From an uncultured Roseibium sp. (GTDB lineage: Bacteria; Pseudomonadota; Alphaproteobacteria; Rhizobiales; Stappiaceae): 64,000 bases of DNA. Under the pieces are notes generated by a model. It saw only the letters and a list, made by a program, of their open reading frames with translations. It searched no databases and was not told the DNA's origin. Each line of letters starts with the position of its first letter. The first letter of the stretch is position 1. Shown one piece after another: positions 17,589 through 26,400 of this stretch. The DNA is taken from positions 1,318,501 through 1,382,500 of the forward strand of contig NZ_OY780957.1 in NCBI RefSeq assembly GCF_963675985.1, read 5' to 3'. Position numbers and translations under genes: made by a program.

Positions 17589-17948
17589 ATGTCGAGTTCA
17601 GCCATTGTTCGATTTGCGGGGTTCGCCGTTCTTTTTCTGATCGCAGGCTTTGTCGGGCCGGCGAACGCGGAAACGCTGAGTGCTGATCAGGTTCAAAAAG
17701 AGATTGTCGGCAGGAGCCTCGGCTATAGCGGGGCATTCTCGGGAAATATTGTCTACCAGCGTGGAGGCAAGATTGCCTACACCGCGAAGGGCAAGAAATT
17801 TTCCGGCGAATGGAAATTAAAGAACAACAAGATGTGCACCCGTCTCCACACGAATGTCAGGGAGGGAAAATGGTCCTGCTTCACATTTTCCAGAACGGGA
17901 AAAAGCACTTACAAGACCAGCCTCGGCTACAAGGTCTGGAGAAAGTGA
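17589..17948 (+). CDS. Small secreted protein (DUF995-like)
   Basis: About 119 residues from ATG 17589 (MSSSAIVRFAGFAVLFLIAGF), with GGGGG before it. The signal peptide ends GPANAE. The mature part is basic and Lys/Tyr/Gly-rich with two cysteines (NKMCTRLHTNVREGKWSCF). The pattern 'V.G.s..y......g.i.Y...g...' resembles DUF995. No function can be assigned. Confidence 0.7.
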   Translation: MSSSAIVRFAGFAVLFLIAGFVGPANAETLSADQVQKEIVGRSLGYSGAFSGNIVYQRGGKIAYTAKGKKFSGEWKLKNNKMCTRLHTNVREGKWSCFTFSRTGKSTYKTSLGYKVWRK

Positions 17949-18031
17949 CCGCCTGAGTGCTCGCAAATCGGGTCGTTCAGGGACACTGGCATGGCTAAAA
18001 CGGAACCGGTCAAACGAGGAGCCGCGAGCCC

Positions 18032-18499
18032 ATGCATTTTCAGATCCAACCGCTTCCCGACAGCGCCTTTGCCTATCTGTCGGGCCTGTCCGAGGAAGAC
18101 CTCGCCGCCCGTCATATCCGGACCTATGTGGCGGATGAAAAGCCCGGCTTTCCGTGCCGGGTCAGCCTCGCCGATGCGGAAATCGGTGAGACGGTCTTCC
18201 TGCTGCATTACGAACATCAGCCGAACGACACGCCGTATCGGGCAAGCCATGCGATCTTCGTGAAGGCCGGTGCGGTGTCAGGGCAGCTCGAGCCCGATAC
18301 GGTTCCCGAAAGCATCGCCAGCCGGCTTTTGTCGGTCAGGGCCTTCGACAAGGCCCATGCAATGATCGACGCGGACGTCATCGAGGGACGGGACGTGTCC
18401 GGCCTCATCACCAGGATGTTTGAAAACCCGGACGTCGCCTATCTGCACCTGCATTACGCCCGCCGCGGCTGCTTTGCCGCCGAGGTCAGGCGGGCTTAG
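18032..18499 (+). CDS. DUF1203 family protein
   Basis: 155 residues: MHFQIQPLPDSAFAYLSGLS, then PGFPCRVSLADAEIGETVFLLHYEHQP, then YRASHAIFVKAGA. This order is characteristic of DUF1203, a small cytosolic family of unknown role. The last 14 bases overlap the end of the convergent membrane-protein gene. Confidence 0.88.
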   Translation: MHFQIQPLPDSAFAYLSGLSEEDLAARHIRTYVADEKPGFPCRVSLADAEIGETVFLLHYEHQPNDTPYRASHAIFVKAGAVSGQLEPDTVPESIASRLLSVRAFDKAHAMIDADVIEGRDVSGLITRMFENPDVAYLHLHYARRGCFAAEVRRA

Positions 18500-19667
18500 C
18501 GGTCCGCGCCTGCTGCTCCTGCCGCTGCCAGGCGATGAGCATGATCATCGCCATGGCCATCAGATAGGGGAAATAGAACCTGGTCTCGAAATGGGGAAAG
18601 ACCAGGTATTTGGCGCAGATCGAGGCGAACATCCCGTAGAGAAGCGCCTTTGTCCGCTCGCTCAGGATTGCCGGGTCGATCACCTTGGCAAAGAACAGGA
18701 CTTGCGCGAACAGCAGCGCAAGCCAGTTCTCATGCATGATCGAGCGGACCGTCGAGCGCACCAGCATCTTCAGGTAGATCAGAACTGAAAACGGCGGATG
18801 GAAGCCTTCCAGCGTGGGCACGTATTCCACGTGGGTGAACCACAAATGGATCCACCAGCCCGGATGGTCGGAGCCCGAGGTCAGCCAGACATAGCCGGCA
18901 AGACAGATCGCGAAACAGGCGGTCATGACCCAGCGTCCGGGTCCGTAGATCCATGCGAAGACGAAGAAGACGCCGATGAAGGCGAGATGATCCGGCCGGA
19001 TGAAAAACGCCACAATCAGCGCCAGCGCGGCTCCGATATCCTGGCGCTCCAGATAAAAATAGGCCGCCAGCAGAATAAAGACCGACGCGTAGAGATCCGG
19101 ACTGAGAAGGGCGGCGGATGCGCCGAAACTCGACAGCACCAGCAGTCCGGCAACGACCGGCCCGTACATCAGTGCTCCGTTGCGTGCCAGCCAGAGCATA
19201 AGCACGGCGCCGACGGCAAGCGCCGAGCCGATCGAGATCAGCCGCAGAGCCTGCACCGGATCGACGAACCGGGTGAGCACTCTTGCCGTTTCGATATAAA
19301 GCACTTTCAGCCGGTAAAAGCCCAGCATGGTGGAAAAGGCGCGCGGGTCCTCGTATTGCCGGATCCGGTAGTCTCGGTCCTGGGTCAGGGTCAGGAACTC
19401 GCCGGGAGAGACGTTTTTCTTCAGCAGTTCATAGGAGGTGTCGTGCAGCTCCACCGGATCGGCGATCTCCGGTTCCAGGATCGAAGCCGTGTAGGCGACC
19501 ATGTCCCAGTTGGAGACGGGAAAGACATGGACCACCGCGGCCGTGGTGATCACCAGGAGGGCCAGGACCGCAGCACCCATCCAGCTCCGCAGCGGCCGGT
19601 AGATCCGGCAAACGCCTCGATAGAGGGTCAGGAAGACGGTTTCCAAGAGCTGGGCGGCGCGGGTCAA
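18486..19667 (-). CDS. Polytopic membrane protein, possible glycosyltransferase-like (unassigned)
   Basis: About 393 residues and some ten hydrophobic segments (for example MGAAVLALLVITTAAVVHVF, GPVVAGLLVLSSFGASAALL, IGAALALIVAFFIRPDHLAFIGVFFVFAW). After the first helix comes an acidic loop (SNWDMVAYTASILEPE), a placement seen in GT-C and EpsG-like membrane enzymes, but I do not recognise the family firmly. The start is uncertain: TTG at 19667 has GGAG six bases ahead. ATG 19865 would overlap the divergent GMC gene start and gives an unconvincing N-terminus. ATG 19583 is a shorter option. Confidence 0.65.
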   Translation of the reverse strand: MTRAAQLLETVFLTLYRGVCRIYRPLRSWMGAAVLALLVITTAAVVHVFPVSNWDMVAYTASILEPEIADPVELHDTSYELLKKNVSPGEFLTLTQDRDYRIRQYEDPRAFSTMLGFYRLKVLYIETARVLTRFVDPVQALRLISIGSALAVGAVLMLWLARNGALMYGPVVAGLLVLSSFGASAALLSPDLYASVFILLAAYFYLERQDIGAALALIVAFFIRPDHLAFIGVFFVFAWIYGPGRWVMTACFAICLAGYVWLTSGSDHPGWWIHLWFTHVEYVPTLEGFHPPFSVLIYLKMLVRSTVRSIMHENWLALLFAQVLFFAKVIDPAILSERTKALLYGMFASICAKYLVFPHFETRFYFPYLMAMAMIMLIAWQRQEQQARTAKPA

Positions 19668-19863
19668 GGGCTTCTCCGGAAGGCGTGGGATTGCCGGAAG
19701 ACCCTGCCCGTTTCCGGTAACGATACCGTAAATTTTGCAGAGGGCGGCGTGTACAAACGTCTTGATGCGTAAAAGCGAAACCGTTGTGCAGCCTTGACGC
19801 TTGCCCTTTGGTCGGTGACGTGTCTCCAATTGAAGAAATGAAAAGCAATAAACGGGAGGCACC

Positions 19864-21477
19864 ATGCAGGATCTGGGCGAATGGGACTATGTCATTGTCG
19901 GCGCGGGGTCCGCTGGCTGCGTTCTTGCCAACCGCCTGTCGGAAGATCCGGATGTGAAGGTGCTTCTGCTCGAAGCCGGCAAGGACGACAATTACATCTG
20001 GGTGCATATTCCGGTCGGCTATCTCTACTGCATGGGCAATCCGCGCACCGACTGGGGGTTCAAGACCGCCAAGGATCCGGGGCTGAACGACCGCTCGCTC
20101 ATGTATCCGCGCGGCAAGGTGCTCGGCGGCTGTTCGTCGATCAACGGCATGATCTACATGCGCGGTCAGGCGCGCGACTACAATCAGTGGCGCCAGCTGG
20201 GTCTGGAAGGCTGGAGCTGGGACGACGTCCTGCCCTTCTTTCGGAAATCCGAAGATCACTACAAGTGGAACGATGACCTTCACGGACAGGGCGGCGGTAT
20301 TCGGGTGGAGGAACAGCGCCTGTCCTGGGAGGTGCTCGACAGTTTCCGCGAAGCCTGTGCGGAAACCGGCATCCCGAAGATCGACGATTTCAACACCGGC
20401 GACAATTTCGGCGTTTCCTATTTCCAGGTGAGCCAGAAAGCCGGCATCCGCTGGAATACGGCCAAGGGCTTCCTGCGCCCGGCCATGAAGCGGCCGAACC
20501 TGAAGGTCGTCACCCAGGCCCATGCCAGCCGGATCCTTGTCGAGGACGGCAGGGCGGCGGGGCTTGAGCTGGATGTCAAAGGCGCACCGGCGAAGGTCTC
20601 GATCCGGGGTGAATTGGTGCTGTCGGCCGGCTCCATCGGCTCGCCCCAGCTTCTGGAACTGTCCGGCATCGGCGACCCGGGGGTCCTGTCCGCGGCCGGT
20701 ATCGGGGTGACCCACGCGCTGCCGTCGGTAGGCACGAACCTGCAGGACCACTTGCAGCTTCGCACGATCTACAAGGTCAAGGGCGCGAAGACCCTGAACC
20801 ACATGGCGAACACGCTCTTCGGCAAGGCGAAGATCGCGATGGAGTACGCGTTGAGCCGTTCCGGGCCGATGTCCATGGCGCCCAGCCAGCTCGGCGCCTT
20901 CGCCAGGACGGATCCGTCCTATGAAACCGCCAACGTGGAATATCACGTGCAGCCGCTGTCGCTCGACAAGTTCGGCGATCCCCTGCACGACTTCCCGGCG
21001 ATCACGGCGAGCGTCTGCAATCTGCGCCCCGAAAGCCGTGGCCATATCCATATCACCTCGCCGGACAAGCATGTGCAGCCGGAAATTCTGCCGAATTACC
21101 TGTCGGCCGAGGCGGACCGGAAAGTGGCGGCCGATTCCATCCGCCTGACGCGCAAGATCATGGCAGCCCCGGCTATGGCGAAATATACGCCGGAGGAATA
21201 TCTGCCGGGTCCCGATTACACGAGCGACGAGGAACTGGCGCATGCGGCCGGCGATATCGGCACGACCATCTTCCATCCCGTCGGCACCTGCCGGATGGGA
21301 GCGGACGAAGCGTCTGTGGTCGACAGCCGCTTGCGTCTGCGTGGGATCAGGGGCATTCGCGTGGCCGATGCCTCGGTCATGCCGACGATTACCTCCGGCA
21401 ACACCAATGCGCCATCCGTCATGATCGGCGAAAAGGCGGCTGACATGATCCGTGCGGACCGCCGCGCGGGCGTGTAG
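19864..21477 (+). CDS. GMC-family FAD-dependent oxidoreductase
   Basis: 537 residues. Rossmann motif YVIVGAGSAGCVLANRLSE near the N-terminus, GMC signature PRGKVLGGCSSINGMIYMRG (PROSITE-like signature 1), GSPQLLELSGIG (signature 2), and the C-terminal active-site His in IFHPVGTCRMG followed by NTNAPSVMIGEKAADMI. Usually annotated choline dehydrogenase, but no betaine genes are nearby, so an alcohol dehydrogenase (AlkJ-like) is as likely. GGGAGG precedes the start. Confidence 0.92.
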   Translation: MQDLGEWDYVIVGAGSAGCVLANRLSEDPDVKVLLLEAGKDDNYIWVHIPVGYLYCMGNPRTDWGFKTAKDPGLNDRSLMYPRGKVLGGCSSINGMIYMRGQARDYNQWRQLGLEGWSWDDVLPFFRKSEDHYKWNDDLHGQGGGIRVEEQRLSWEVLDSFREACAETGIPKIDDFNTGDNFGVSYFQVSQKAGIRWNTAKGFLRPAMKRPNLKVVTQAHASRILVEDGRAAGLELDVKGAPAKVSIRGELVLSAGSIGSPQLLELSGIGDPGVLSAAGIGVTHALPSVGTNLQDHLQLRTIYKVKGAKTLNHMANTLFGKAKIAMEYALSRSGPMSMAPSQLGAFARTDPSYETANVEYHVQPLSLDKFGDPLHDFPAITASVCNLRPESRGHIHITSPDKHVQPEILPNYLSAEADRKVAADSIRLTRKIMAAPAMAKYTPEEYLPGPDYTSDEELAHAAGDIGTTIFHPVGTCRMGADEASVVDSRLRLRGIRGIRVADASVMPTITSGNTNAPSVMIGEKAADMIRADRRAGV

Positions 21478-21517
21478 GGTATCGGTCGGTATTGTCTGAA
21501 CAGGATCACCCGAACCG

Positions 21518-21898
21518 ATGGCGAAAGACTTTCCGAAGGTCCGCCTGCGCATCGTTCTGGCGCCGGGCGTGGCATTCGGCCCGGGAAAAGCCGATCTCCT
21601 TGAGGGGATCGAGGAAACCGGCTCGCTGAGTGCTGCCGGCAAGCGCCTGCGCATGAGTTACAAACGCGCCTGGAACCTGGTCGGAGACCTGAATGCCCAG
21701 TTCGCCGAACCAGTGGTCGAAACCGCGAAAGGCGGGTCGGGCGGCGGTGGCGGAAGCCGTCTGACGCCGTTCGGCAAGACCCTGCTTGAAACCTTCCGTA
21801 CCATCGAAGCCCGGATGGAAGCCGATTCCGCAGCGGAATTCGCGGCCCTTTCCGGCATGGTGAAGTCTTCTCTTGAAACCGGCGAGCCATCCGATTAA
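21518..21898 (+). CDS. modE: ModE-like molybdate regulator (HTH domain only)
   Basis: 126 residues. It matches only the N-terminal winged-HTH domain of ModE: FGPGKADLLEGIEETGSLSAAGKRLRMSYKRAWNLV, then a Gly-rich wing (KGGSGGGGGSRLTPFGKTLLE). The C-terminal molybdate-binding di-Mop domain of E. coli ModE is absent, so metal sensing must occur differently. It is 37 bases ahead of modA, with a Mo-box-like palindrome between them. Confidence 0.88.
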   Translation: MAKDFPKVRLRIVLAPGVAFGPGKADLLEGIEETGSLSAAGKRLRMSYKRAWNLVGDLNAQFAEPVVETAKGGSGGGGGSRLTPFGKTLLETFRTIEARMEADSAAEFAALSGMVKSSLETGEPSD

Positions 21899-21901
21899 CG
21901 T

Positions 21902-21927
21902 TCGATATGTTCAGTCAGACATATCGA
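21902..21927. promoter_or_regulatory. Mo-box-like ModE operator before modA
   Basis: Perfect 9-bp arms TCGATATGT (21902-21910) and ACATATCGA (21919-21927) with an 8-base spacer, ending just before the modA Shine-Dalgarno (GAGGA). The CGNTATAT-like arms are close to the known E. coli ModE box (ATCGNTATATA-N6-TATATNNCGAT). Confidence 0.8.
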
Positions 21928-21935
21928 GGATTCTC

Positions 21936-22709
21936 ATGTTCCGCTTTCCCCGCCGCTTGCTTCGTGTTGCCGTTGCCGCTGGCTTAGGCCTCGGCGCCAT
22001 GGCCAGTTCCGCATTCGCCGACCAGATCACCGTTTTCGCCGCTGCCAGCATGACCGATGCCTTGAAGCGGATCGGGACCGCCTATACGGACAAGACCGGA
22101 ACCGAGGTCGTCTTCTCCTTCGCAGGCACTGGCGCGCTCGCCCGTCAGGTCGAAGCAGGGGCGCCTGCCGATGTCTTCATTTCGGCGGATGAGGCCTGGA
22201 TGGCCTATGTCGACAAGGCCGGCGCCGTGAAGACGGAAAGCATCCGGCCGATTGCGGCGAATTCCCTCGTTCTCGTTGGAGCCGCCGACGCGGAGCCGTT
22301 GGAACTGGAGCCGGAGGCGCTGGGAGGTCGGCTCGATGGCAACCGGCTTGCGATCGCGGATACCGAAACCGTTCCGGCCGGGCGCTACGGCAAGGCGGCC
22401 CTTGAAGCAACTGGCCTGTGGGACACGGTGGCCGATAGCCTCGCACCGATGGACAATGTCCGTGTCGCGCTTGCGTCGGTGGCGCGCGGTGATACGCCGC
22501 TTGGCGTGGTCTATGACTCCGATGCCCATATCGAGCCCAAGGTCCGCGTCCTTGCGGTCTTTCCGGCAGAGTCCCATCCCACGATCGTCTATCCCGCCGC
22601 CTTGACAAAAGGCGCAGGCGACGGTGCCCGAGACTTTCTCGATTTTCTGACCGGCCCGGAAGCGCAAGCAATCTTTACCGACAGCGGCTTCACCGGTGTT
22701 GGCGGATAA
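21936..22709 (+). CDS. modA: Molybdate ABC transporter, substrate-binding protein
   Basis: About 257 residues from ATG 21936 (MFRFPRRLLRVAVAAGLGLG), with GAGGA before it and a signal peptide cleaved after SAFA-D. The earlier ATG at 21873 lies inside modE. Mature sequence ITVFAAASMTDALKRIG, VVFSFAGTGALARQVEAGAPADVFISAD and ALASVARGDTPLGVVYDSDA are ModA oxyanion-binding motifs. Confidence 0.96.
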   Translation: MFRFPRRLLRVAVAAGLGLGAMASSAFADQITVFAAASMTDALKRIGTAYTDKTGTEVVFSFAGTGALARQVEAGAPADVFISADEAWMAYVDKAGAVKTESIRPIAANSLVLVGAADAEPLELEPEALGGRLDGNRLAIADTETVPAGRYGKAALEATGLWDTVADSLAPMDNVRVALASVARGDTPLGVVYDSDAHIEPKVRVLAVFPAESHPTIVYPAALTKGAGDGARDFLDFLTGPEAQAIFTDSGFTGVGG

Positions 22710-22764
22710 GTCCCCGCAGATGATATAGAGATCTGGACGAGGACTTGAGGGAACGGAAACGGGC

Positions 22765-23472
22765 GTGGGGTTTTTCGAGCTTCAACCGCAGGAATGGCAG
22801 GCGCTGGTCCTGACGCTGCAAGTGGCCGCGACGGCCCTGTGCTTTGCCGTGCCTTTGGCTGTCGCCGTTGCCTATGTGTTGGCCCGCTACCGGTTTCCCG
22901 GTCACGGCATCGTCAATGCCCTCGTCCACATGCCTCTGGTGCTGCCGCCGGTGGTGACCGGCTACCTGCTTTTGCTCCTGTTCGGACGTAACGGCCCGAT
23001 TGGCCGATTTCTTGGCGAAACCTTCGGGATCGTCTTCGCCTTCAACTGGACCGGTGCGGCGCTTGCCGCCGGTGTCATGGCCTTTCCGCTGATCGTGCGC
23101 CCGGTCCGCCTCGCCTTCGAGGCGGTCGATCCGAAGCTTGAAGAAGCAGCCGCCTCGCTCGGCGCCCATCGCATTGTGACCTTCGCCGTGGTCACCCTGC
23201 CGCTGACCCTTCCCGGCATTCTGGGCGGGGCTATTCTGGGTTTCGCCAAGGCCATGGGCGAATTCGGCGCGACCATAACCTTCGTCTCCAACATCCCAGG
23301 TGAAACCCGGACCCTGGCGCTGGCGCTTTACACGGCGACCCAGTCCCCGTCCGGTGATCTGGCGGCCTTCCGCCTGACCCTGATTGCAGCCATTGTCGCC
23401 TTCGGTGCGCTTATTGCCTCGGAAATCTGGGCGCGTCGCCTGCGCCGGCGGATCGGAGGCTCTGATGTTTGA
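22765..23472 (+). CDS. modB: Molybdate ABC transporter, permease
   Basis: 235 residues from a GTG start (22765), about five to six TM helices. The EAA loop EEAAASLGAHRIVTFAVVTLPLTLPGILGG and KAMGEFGATITFVSNIPGETRTL are hallmarks of ModB. The end overlaps modC by 8 bases. Confidence 0.96.
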   Translation: MGFFELQPQEWQALVLTLQVAATALCFAVPLAVAVAYVLARYRFPGHGIVNALVHMPLVLPPVVTGYLLLLLFGRNGPIGRFLGETFGIVFAFNWTGAALAAGVMAFPLIVRPVRLAFEAVDPKLEEAAASLGAHRIVTFAVVTLPLTLPGILGGAILGFAKAMGEFGATITFVSNIPGETRTLALALYTATQSPSGDLAAFRLTLIAAIVAFGALIASEIWARRLRRRIGGSDV

Positions 23473-24595
23473 GGTCGATCTGAAAGGTCATGTCGGCAGC
23501 TTCCAGGTTGAGGCTGCCTTTGAAGGGACATCCGGTGTGACCTCCCTGTTCGGTCAGTCCGGCGCGGGCAAGTCGACGATCACCAACATGATCGCGGGTC
23601 TTCTGCGCCCGGACAGCGGACGGATCACGGTCAACGGCGAGACGCTTTTCGATTCGGAGAAGGGCATCAATGTTCCTGCGCGGGCCCGCCGGGTCGGTCA
23701 GGTCTTTCAGGATGCGCGCCTGTTTCCGCACCTCAGTGTGCGCTCCAACCTGACCTTCGCGCGCTGGGCCGGGCGCCGCCACGACACCCGCCCCCTTGAA
23801 GAGGTCGTCGAACTCCTGGGGATCGGCCATCTGCTCGACCGCAAGCCGGGTGGACTGTCCGGCGGCGAGCGCCAGCGGGTGGCGATCGGCCGGGCCTTGC
23901 TGTCCGCACCCCGGCTCCTGCTGATGGATGAACCGCTCGCCTCCCTCGATCAGGGCCGTAAAGCCGACATCCTGCCCTATCTCGACCGGCTGCGCAGCGA
24001 GGCGAGCATTCCAATCCTCTATGTCAGCCATGCCATGGAAGAAGTCGCCCGCCTGTCGCAGACGCTGGTCATCGTCTCGGACGGCAAAACGATCGCCTCC
24101 GGCCCTGTCGCCGAAGTCCTCTCCCGCGTCGATCTCGGCAGGGCCACAGGTCGGCATGAGGCTTCGGCCCTGCTGGAGGGCGTGGTGTCCCGCATCGATC
24201 CCGAATGGGGGCTGAGCAGCGTCGACATCGGTGGTCAGGTCGTCCAGGTTCCCGGCCTCGACGCACCGCTCGGCGATGCGATCCGCCTGCGGATCCTGGC
24301 GCGCGACGTAGCAATTGCCCTCTCGGAGCCGAAGGACATCAGCATCCGCAATGCGCTTGAAGGCACGATCACCGGCATTACCGACGAAAGCGGACCCTAT
24401 ACCGAAATCCTTTGCAGGGTCGGCGACCAGGCGCTCCGGGCGCGCGTGACCCGTGCGTCGGCTTCCGGGCTTGGTCTCGTTCCCGGCAAGTCCGTGTTCC
24501 TGCTCATCAAGAGTGTCGCCATCGCAAGGCGTCAGCGTGCACCCGCACCGGGGGTCGAACTGCCGGACGCGACAGATCGGCAAACGCTGGTATAG
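23465..24595 (+). CDS. modC: Molybdate ABC transporter, ATPase
   Basis: 376 residues from ATG 23465, the start that overlaps the modB stop. Walker A FGQSGAGKST, Q-loop GQVFQDARLFPHL, signature GLSGGERQRVAIGRALL, Walker B LLLMDEPLASLD, and a C-terminal Mop/TOBE domain (about 290-355, RNALEGTITGITDESGPYTEI). Last gene of the mod operon. Confidence 0.96.
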   Translation: MFEVDLKGHVGSFQVEAAFEGTSGVTSLFGQSGAGKSTITNMIAGLLRPDSGRITVNGETLFDSEKGINVPARARRVGQVFQDARLFPHLSVRSNLTFARWAGRRHDTRPLEEVVELLGIGHLLDRKPGGLSGGERQRVAIGRALLSAPRLLLMDEPLASLDQGRKADILPYLDRLRSEASIPILYVSHAMEEVARLSQTLVIVSDGKTIASGPVAEVLSRVDLGRATGRHEASALLEGVVSRIDPEWGLSSVDIGGQVVQVPGLDAPLGDAIRLRILARDVAIALSEPKDISIRNALEGTITGITDESGPYTEILCRVGDQALRARVTRASASGLGLVPGKSVFLLIKSVAIARRQRAPAPGVELPDATDRQTLV

Positions 24596-24603
24596 TCCAG
24601 CAT

Positions 24604-26394
24604 ATGAGCAGTTTGACGCGCCGCCGGCTGACCCGAAGGATCAAGCTTCTCGCGGCGAGTTTCATTCTGGCCGCGAGCGTCGGTGTCGTATGGCTGACCG
24701 GTGTGATCAGCCTGGGCTTCTTTCTGGGCGAAGTCGAACGCAGGGCCGAAGCGACCCTCGCCGTTCAGGCGGCGGTTCTGGAAAAGCTCCTGGACAAGTT
24801 CCGCCTGATGGCGCCGCTCATGGCGCGCGGTCCCGATGCGGCGGAAATCGTCCGCAACCATGACATGGAGCGCGGCAAACAGGTGGCGGCCATCGCCGCC
24901 GGCATGGCCGGCGCGGAGGAAGTCTGGTTCCTGGATCTGAACGGTGACGTGATCGTTTCCAGTGCCAGCAACGACCTGACTGCGACCGGCAGCGGCAGGG
25001 CGGCGATCCGCGTGGTGTTCCGTCAGGCAATCCAGGGCCAGCTCGGGCGCCAGCTCCTGCCGGGAACGCAAAACCGGCCGGCAAGCTACGTTTTCGCCTC
25101 CGCCGTCCGCGAGCATGATGCCGTGGCCGGCGTGATCGCGGTTCGGGTCGGGCTGTCTGACGTGGAGCAGGCCTGGGCGCTCAGCAAGGACCCGATCGTC
25201 GCCCTCGACCCGTCCGGTTCCGTTGTCGTGACAAACGTGCCCCAATGGCGGGGCAAGCCGTTTTCGGAACTGTCTGAGGATGCCGACGGCGCAGTATCGG
25301 GCGGAAAAGGCGAGCTGACCGAAGTTCTGAAGCTGACCGACCGGGCGCGCGGCAAGAGCCATCTGAAGCTTGCGACGCGGCTTCCGGCCCTGGATTGGTC
25401 CGTGGTGATCCTGGCCGACACCAAGGAGGCCCGGCGTCAGTCGGTGCGGGCCATGGTGATCGCCATCCTTTTGTGCATCATCGCTGGTGGCGCCGTCTGG
25501 ACCATGCTGGCCCGGCGGGAGGAAATGGCGCGCCGGCACCGGCGGGACAAGGCTGCCTCCCTGCGGCTCGAACGGCGGGTGCGCAGCCGGACAGCCGATT
25601 TGAGGGAAGCCAATGCGCAGCTGGAACAGGAGGTCCGCGACCGCCTGCAGGCGGAAGCCGATCTGCGCCTTGCCCAGGCGGAACTGGTTCAGGCGGCGAA
25701 ACTCGCCACCCTCGGCAAGATGTCCGCCGCACTCAGCCACGAATACAATCAGCCGCTGGCCGCGATCCGTTCGGACGCGGAAATCGCCGAAATGCTGATT
25801 GCCCGGGGCGCGCCCGACAAGGCGCTCGGCAACCTGTCGCGCATCGGCAGCATGGTGGCGCGCATGGCCGAAATCGCCCGGACGCTGAAAGGATTCTCCC
25901 GCCGGTCGGGCACGGATATCCGTCCGGTGTCCCTGCGCCAGGCGATCGACGAGGCGCTGCTGCTGGTCATGCCTCAGATCAAGCGCAGCGGGGTGTCCCT
26001 CAAGACCAGCCTTCCGGAGGAGGACATCGTGGTCGCGGGCGGGCGTATCCGCCTGGAACAGGTGATCGTCAACCTGATGACCAACGCGCTCGATGCGGTC
26101 AGGGACCGGCCGGAGCCGCGTGTCGAACTCAGGCTGGAGCAGGCCGGTGACCAGGTCCTCCTCAAGGTGACCGACAACGGCAAGGGGATCGATGCCGAAA
26201 CCCTGCCGCATATTTTCGATCCCTTCTTCACCACCAAGGAAACCGGTGCGGGGCTGGGCCTCGGCCTTTCGATCGCCTACAAGATCGTCCATGATTTTTC
26301 CGGCACCCTGACGGCCCGCAACACGGACGCGGGCGGGGCGGAGTTCACGGTCCGGCTGCCGGTTGCCGGTGAGAAAACCATAGCTGCGGAATAG
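24604..26394 (+). CDS. dctB: C4-dicarboxylate sensor histidine kinase DctB
   Basis: 596 residues from ATG 24604. TM1 about 14-38, a double-PAS/Cache-like periplasmic sensor region, TM2 about 283-302, a coiled linker (RTADLREANAQLEQEVRDRLQ), H-box GKMSAALSHEYNQPLAAIRSDAE with the phospho-His, and ATPase boxes DNGKGID, FDPFFTTKETGAGLGLGLSIAY. The order matches DctB, which activates DctD when C4-dicarboxylates are transported. It starts 8 bases after modC but belongs functionally with dctD, 6 bases downstream. Confidence 0.93.
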   Translation: MSSLTRRRLTRRIKLLAASFILAASVGVVWLTGVISLGFFLGEVERRAEATLAVQAAVLEKLLDKFRLMAPLMARGPDAAEIVRNHDMERGKQVAAIAAGMAGAEEVWFLDLNGDVIVSSASNDLTATGSGRAAIRVVFRQAIQGQLGRQLLPGTQNRPASYVFASAVREHDAVAGVIAVRVGLSDVEQAWALSKDPIVALDPSGSVVVTNVPQWRGKPFSELSEDADGAVSGGKGELTEVLKLTDRARGKSHLKLATRLPALDWSVVILADTKEARRQSVRAMVIAILLCIIAGGAVWTMLARREEMARRHRRDKAASLRLERRVRSRTADLREANAQLEQEVRDRLQAEADLRLAQAELVQAAKLATLGKMSAALSHEYNQPLAAIRSDAEIAEMLIARGAPDKALGNLSRIGSMVARMAEIARTLKGFSRRSGTDIRPVSLRQAIDEALLLVMPQIKRSGVSLKTSLPEEDIVVAGGRIRLEQVIVNLMTNALDAVRDRPEPRVELRLEQAGDQVLLKVTDNGKGIDAETLPHIFDPFFTTKETGAGLGLGLSIAYKIVHDFSGTLTARNTDAGGAEFTVRLPVAGEKTIAAE

Positions 26395-26400
26395 AACCAG

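Noticed and set aside
18486..19865. Full 459-codon frame of the membrane protein
   Set aside because: It would share its first bases with the divergent GMC gene, and its N-terminus is unlike a membrane protein. A TTG at 19667 with GGAG is preferred.
19864..21477. GMC oxidoreductase as betA
   Set aside because: There is no betB, betI or choline transporter adjacent. GMC motifs alone do not establish choline as substrate.
19429..21654. 741-codon minus-strand frame over the GMC oxidoreductase
   Set aside because: Antisense to a well-supported gene. Composition is Arg/His/Asp-rich with no recognisable domains.
24532..26292. 586-codon minus-strand frame over dctB
   Set aside because: Antisense shadow of the kinase gene, with no motifs.
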